Shown here piece by piece: positions 4,663 through 7,876 of a DNA stretch of 7,876 nucleotides (position 1 is the stretch's first letter; every line of letters starts with the position of its first letter). The notes below the pieces were generated by a model, which saw nothing but the letters and a program-made list of their open reading frames with translations, was not told the origin of the DNA and did not search any database. Location: positions 1 through 7,876 of the forward strand of contig JAUNIV010000095.1 of the NCBI GenBank assembly GCA_030523385.1, read 5' to 3'. This DNA is from Bacteroidales bacterium. GTDB taxonomy: Bacteria > Bacteroidota > Bacteroidia > Bacteroidales > Bacteroidaceae. The position numbers were made by a program, and so were the translations under genes.

Positions 4663-7533
4663 ATGAAAAAGATATTTCTTTCACTCCTGCTCGTCATAGC
4701 AGGCTTTTTATACGCTCCGGCACAAGGACTGGACGCCAACGTGGAACAACGGCTGAAGAATTTCTTCACCGACTACGAAACTTCTTACGCCCGCATAGGC
4801 CGGTGCAAACTGGACCGATATGAAGTAGACCATCGGAAAAAGACATTGAAGATATATGCCGGAGCCGCTTTCGGCTATCAGCCTTTTACTCCCGAAACGG
4901 TCAGTTCCATCTACCGGTTGCTCAAACAAAGTCTTCCGGGACCGGTAAACTACTACGATATCACCCTCTATGCCGACGGCCGACCCATAGAAGAACTGGT
5001 GCCCAACCATCTGCAAAAGAAACCGGACAAGTCGCGCCTATGGCAACGCATCGACTACAAGGGAGACCCGTGGGTGAAGAACACCTCGCGCCCCTACACT
5101 GCCACAAAGGGACTGGAAGGAAGGCATATCGCCATCTGGCAAAGCCACGGAAAATATTACAAACAGGAGAAAGGCAGTTGGGAATGGCAACGCCCCCGAC
5201 TGTTCTGCACGACCGAAGACCTGTTCACGCAGTCGTTCGTTATACCTTATATTATACCGATGCTGGAAAATGCAGGGGCGGTGGTCTATACACCGCGCGA
5301 ACGCGACTGGCAGCGGAACGAAGTGATAGTGGACAACGATGCTTCGCCACGAGGCTGCATCTATCAGGAAGTGAAGAGCCGGAAGAGCAAATGGGCCACT
5401 GCCGACGGAAAGGGATTCGCCCATAAAAGAGCCACGTATCAGGACGGACAGAACCCGTTTGCGGAAGGGACAGCCCGCTATACGACCACCGAAAAGAAGC
5501 CCGAAAAGGCTTTTGCACAATGGATTCCCAACATCCCGGAGACGGGAAAATATGCGGTGTATGTGTCTTACCGCACCCTGCCGCAGAGCGTGAGCGATGC
5601 CAAATACCTGATATTCCACAAAGGCGGAGTGACGGAGTTCAAGGTGAACCAGCAGATGGGAGGAGGCACATGGGTCTATTTGGGCACATTCGGGTTCGAC
5701 AAAGGTACCAACGACTATGGCATGGTGGTGCTCAACAATGAAAGCAGCCAAAAAGGAGTGGTCTGTGCAGATGCCGTCCGCTTTGGCGGAGGAATGGGCA
5801 ACGTGGCACGCGGAGGTACGACCAGCGGACTGCCCCGTTACTTAGAGGGGGCACGCTATGCAGCCCAATGGGCGGGGATGCCTTACGAAGTCTATAGCGC
5901 CAGTCAAGGGAAGAATGACTATACGGACGACATCAATGCCCGCAGCCACGTGGTGAATTACCTGAACGGAGGGTCGGTATATCATCCGCAAGGCAAAGGA
6001 TTGGGCGTGCCCATCGAAATGACCATGGGCGTACACAGCGATGCCGGCTACTCCAAAGAAGATGAACTGATAGGCACATTGGGCATCTATACCACCGACT
6101 ACAACGATGGCAAGCTGGATGCAGGCATCTCCCGATACGCTTCCCGCGATTTGGCCGACATGGTGCTGACAGGCTTGCAACGCGACATATCATCCACCCT
6201 CGGCATCCGCTGGCAACGGCGTAGCCTGTGGAACCGCAATTACAGCGAGACAAGATTGCCCGGCGTGCCGTCCATGATTCTGGAGCTGCTCTCTCATCAG
6301 AACTTTGCCGACATGAAGTTAGGGCACGACCCGCGCTTCAAATTCACGGTGGGGCGTTCGGTGTATAAATCCGTTCTGAAATATTTAGCCACCATGCACG
6401 GCACGGACTACGTGGTGCAGCCGTTACCCGTGAGCCACTTCGCCATAGAGCAAGATAACCAGAAGAATACATTCCGCCTCAGTTGGCGGGCTGTGGGCGA
6501 CCCGCTGGAGCCTACAGCCAAAGCGCAGCAATACATTGTATATACACGTGTGGGATATGGTGGTTTCGACAACGGTACGCTGGTGAACGGAACCAGCTAT
6601 ACCTTCGAAGCCGAACCGGGATTGGTATATAGCTTTAAAGTGACCGCCGTGAACCGTGGTGGAGAGAGCTTCCCATCGGAAATCCTCTCTGCCTACCGGG
6701 CCAAAAAGAGCCGGGGCACTGTGCTTATCGTGAATGGCTTCAACCGCCTGAGCGGACCTGCCTCTTTCGAATCCTTCTCCTTGCAAGGTTTCGACCTCAG
6801 CAGTGACCCGGGTATCCCCTATCGGCATACACCTGCTTTCTGCGGAGCACAACAGAGCTTCGACCGCAGCCGCATAGGACGCGAGACGAGCGACGGATTA
6901 GGCTACAGCGGCAACGAGCTGGAAGGTATGCTCATAGCCGGAAACACCTTCGACTATCCTTTTGTGCACGGAAAGGCCATCCAGGCAGCCGGCAGCTACT
7001 CCTTTGTATCGTGCAGCGAAGAGGCCGTGGCAGACGGACGGGTGAAACTGACCGACTATCCGATTGCGGACTTCATCCGAGGAGCCGAACGGGAGGCCAT
7101 ATCCTCCTCCATGCAGCAGCTTCTGGCAGACTATTGCCGGCAAGGGGGCAACCTGATGCTCAGCGGTTCGTATATAGGAAGCAGCATGAACAGTCCCGCA
7201 GGCCTGCAATTCACCGAAGGTGTGCTGAAATACAGCTTCGGCGGCAGCCTGAGAGGGAACGTATCGGGGAACCTCTACGGAGCAAGCACCCGTTTCCGGA
7301 TTCCGCTCACCGCCAATGAAGAGACATACGCCGTGCCTGCCCCCGAATGTCTGACTCCGGTAGCTCCCGCCTACACCGGCTTCGTCTATGCTCCGGAGAA
7401 TTACAGCGCGGGCATAGCCTACCGGGGAACGTATCGCACCTTTGTCCTCGGATTCCCCTTCGAGAGCATCCGGGGTACGCAGGAAAGGGCACGCATCATG
7501 AGTGCCATCTTAGGCTTTTTCGGCAGCAAGTAA
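4663..7533 (+). CDS. Exported amidase_3-like protein with golvesin-type insertion and FN3 domain ('xanthan lyase' type)
   Basis: This 956-residue exported protein probably cleaves the N-acetylmuramoyl-L-alanine bond of peptidoglycan. Residues 1-20 are a signal peptide ending APA before Q21; there is no lipobox cysteine. Approximate layout: 21-150, N-terminal domain I do not recognise; 154-225, first half of an amidase_3-like zinc domain (AIWQSHG with H162, TTED with E185, then AGAVVYTPRERD); about 255-378, inserted beta domain resembling the golvesin/xanthan-lyase accessory domain (AQWIPNIPETGKYAVYVSY, ending VCADAVRFGGG); 392-575, second half of the amidase (GVHSD with H458, ILELLSHQN with E541); about 590-680, fibronectin-III-like; 685-956, uncharacterised module with LIVNGF and GGNLMLSG strands. 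H162, E185 and H458 are the expected zinc ligands and E541 the catalytic glutamate. Similar Bacteroidetes proteins are often named xanthan lyase, but nothing here supports polysaccharide lyase chemistry. The gene appears to be its own transcription unit. Confidence 0.8.
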   Translation: MKKIFLSLLLVIAGFLYAPAQGLDANVEQRLKNFFTDYETSYARIGRCKLDRYEVDHRKKTLKIYAGAAFGYQPFTPETVSSIYRLLKQSLPGPVNYYDITLYADGRPIEELVPNHLQKKPDKSRLWQRIDYKGDPWVKNTSRPYTATKGLEGRHIAIWQSHGKYYKQEKGSWEWQRPRLFCTTEDLFTQSFVIPYIIPMLENAGAVVYTPRERDWQRNEVIVDNDASPRGCIYQEVKSRKSKWATADGKGFAHKRATYQDGQNPFAEGTARYTTTEKKPEKAFAQWIPNIPETGKYAVYVSYRTLPQSVSDAKYLIFHKGGVTEFKVNQQMGGGTWVYLGTFGFDKGTNDYGMVVLNNESSQKGVVCADAVRFGGGMGNVARGGTTSGLPRYLEGARYAAQWAGMPYEVYSASQGKNDYTDDINARSHVVNYLNGGSVYHPQGKGLGVPIEMTMGVHSDAGYSKEDELIGTLGIYTTDYNDGKLDAGISRYASRDLADMVLTGLQRDISSTLGIRWQRRSLWNRNYSETRLPGVPSMILELLSHQNFADMKLGHDPRFKFTVGRSVYKSVLKYLATMHGTDYVVQPLPVSHFAIEQDNQKNTFRLSWRAVGDPLEPTAKAQQYIVYTRVGYGGFDNGTLVNGTSYTFEAEPGLVYSFKVTAVNRGGESFPSEILSAYRAKKSRGTVLIVNGFNRLSGPASFESFSLQGFDLSSDPGIPYRHTPAFCGAQQSFDRSRIGRETSDGLGYSGNELEGMLIAGNTFDYPFVHGKAIQAAGSYSFVSCSEEAVADGRVKLTDYPIADFIRGAEREAISSSMQQLLADYCRQGGNLMLSGSYIGSSMNSPAGLQFTEGVLKYSFGGSLRGNVSGNLYGASTRFRIPLTANEETYAVPAPECLTPVAPAYTGFVYAPENYSAGIAYRGTYRTFVLGFPFESIRGTQERARIMSAILGFFGSK

Positions 7534-7562
7534 AAGGGACAAATGAAAATAAAAGCGGACAA

Positions 7563-7591
7563 GTAGGCGTTTATTCGGCAAAAACGCCTAC
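7563..7591 (+). repeat. Inverted repeat overlapping the next promoter
   Basis: GTAGGCGTTT (7563-7572) and AAACGCCTAC (7582-7591) form a perfect 10-bp inverted repeat with a 9-nt spacer. It lies 29 nt after the amidase stop. The right arm shares its last three bases with the TACCTTTG -7 box. It could be the amidase terminator, though only CTTTGC follows and there is no real U tract. It could also be a binding site for a dimeric regulator of the downstream gene. Confidence 0.5.
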
Positions 7592-7596
7592 CTTTG
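7589..7596 (+). promoter_or_regulatory. Bacteroides -7 promoter box for the last gene
   Basis: TACCTTTG is an exact match to the Bacteroidetes -7 consensus TAnnTTTG. It is 30 nt before the ATG at 7627 and would give an A-rich leader of about 20-25 nt, as is common in this phylum. No TTTG -33 element is seen at normal spacing; a TTTA at 7570-7573 is only 15 nt upstream. Confidence 0.55.
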
Positions 7597-7626
7597 CTCC
7601 TGCTAAACCATAAAACAAACAAGAAC

Positions 7627-7876
7627 ATGTACACCATACAGACAAATGCCTCGGGCACACGCAGCATGGAAATCTCGGAAGAGAACCTGCAAACCATTGA
7701 GAAATATGCCTTGTTCCAACACCTGATAGACAGCAACGGCATTGTGGATGAATCCGTACTGGACAAGCTGAAACTGAACATACGCTCGTTGCTCACCGGA
7801 CAGGAAGGCAGCAGCAAGGAACTGCTCGACCTCTGCATCGACGTCATTTACCACAACAACATGAAAGCATTCGGCC
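7627..7876 (+). CDS. Unrecognised protein, N-terminal fragment cut by the window end
   Basis: An open frame begins with ATG at 7627 and continues without a stop to the end of the window, giving 83 complete codons. The product starts MYTIQTNASGTRSMEISEEN and is mostly polar and probably helical (LQTIEKYALFQHLIDSNG, then VLDKLKLNIRSLLTG). There is no signal peptide, membrane segment or recognisable catalytic motif in the visible part. Reality as a gene is supported by the good -7 box 30 nt upstream, the A-rich leader, codon use like the neighbouring genes, and the + orientation shared by all genes here. The function cannot be assigned from this fragment; a soluble cytoplasmic protein is likely. 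Confidence 0.7.
   Translation, partial: MYTIQTNASGTRSMEISEENLQTIEKYALFQHLIDSNGIVDESVLDKLKLNIRSLLTGQEGSSKELLDLCIDVIYHNNMKAFG

Noticed and set aside
5038..5751. A 237-codon open frame on the minus strand, opposite the amidase
   Set aside because: It is antisense to the amidase and golvesin-like coding sequence, with low-complexity translation and no recognisable motif.
3106..7533. Dipeptidase and amidase as one peptidoglycan-recycling operon
   Set aside because: A 201-nt gap with a long hairpin separates them, and the dipeptidase is cytoplasmic and of generic type; the sequence gives no direct support.

Overview
The window looks like chromosomal DNA of a Bacteroidales bacterium (Bacteroides/Phocaeicola/Prevotella-like). 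The reasons are the protein families present, Bacteroides-type -7 promoter elements (TAnnTTTG), A-rich leaders with no consistent Shine-Dalgarno sequence, and a mid-range base composition. All supported genes lie on the + strand. There are no RNA genes, insertion sequences, CRISPR arrays or phage genes, so most of the region is ordinary core genome.

Region 1 (about 63-1838) holds a secreted glycerophosphodiester phosphodiesterase-like (GDPD) domain followed, in the same frame, by an alpha/beta-hydrolase esterase domain. A TAA codon at 843-845 separates them and falls inside the last conserved segment of the GDPD domain. The region reads best as one ancestral two-domain exported protein interrupted by a nonsense substitution. 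The GDPD domain has also lost several catalytic and metal-binding residues, whereas the esterase triad looks intact. A perfect 15-bp hairpin follows.

Region 2 (2013-4461) is a probable two-gene operon: aroC (chorismate synthase), then after 16 nt an M20-family metallodipeptidase. Another perfect 15-bp hairpin follows.

Region 3 (4663-7533) is a 956-residue exported protein of the type often labelled 'xanthan lyase' in Bacteroidetes. Its residues instead fit an amidase_3-type zinc N-acetylmuramoyl-L-alanine amidase whose catalytic domain is split by a golvesin-like beta domain, followed by a fibronectin-III-like domain and a C-terminal module of unknown role.

Region 4 (7534-7876) has an inverted repeat overlapping a good -7 promoter element, then the start of an unrecognised gene that runs off the window.

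The genes do not form one obvious pathway. AroC completes the shikimate pathway, the dipeptidase acts on small peptides, and the two exported proteins probably act in the envelope. The points most worth checking are the interrupted GDPD-esterase gene with its degenerate GDPD site, the split amidase architecture, and the inverted repeat on the last promoter. I found no convincing new multi-gene system.
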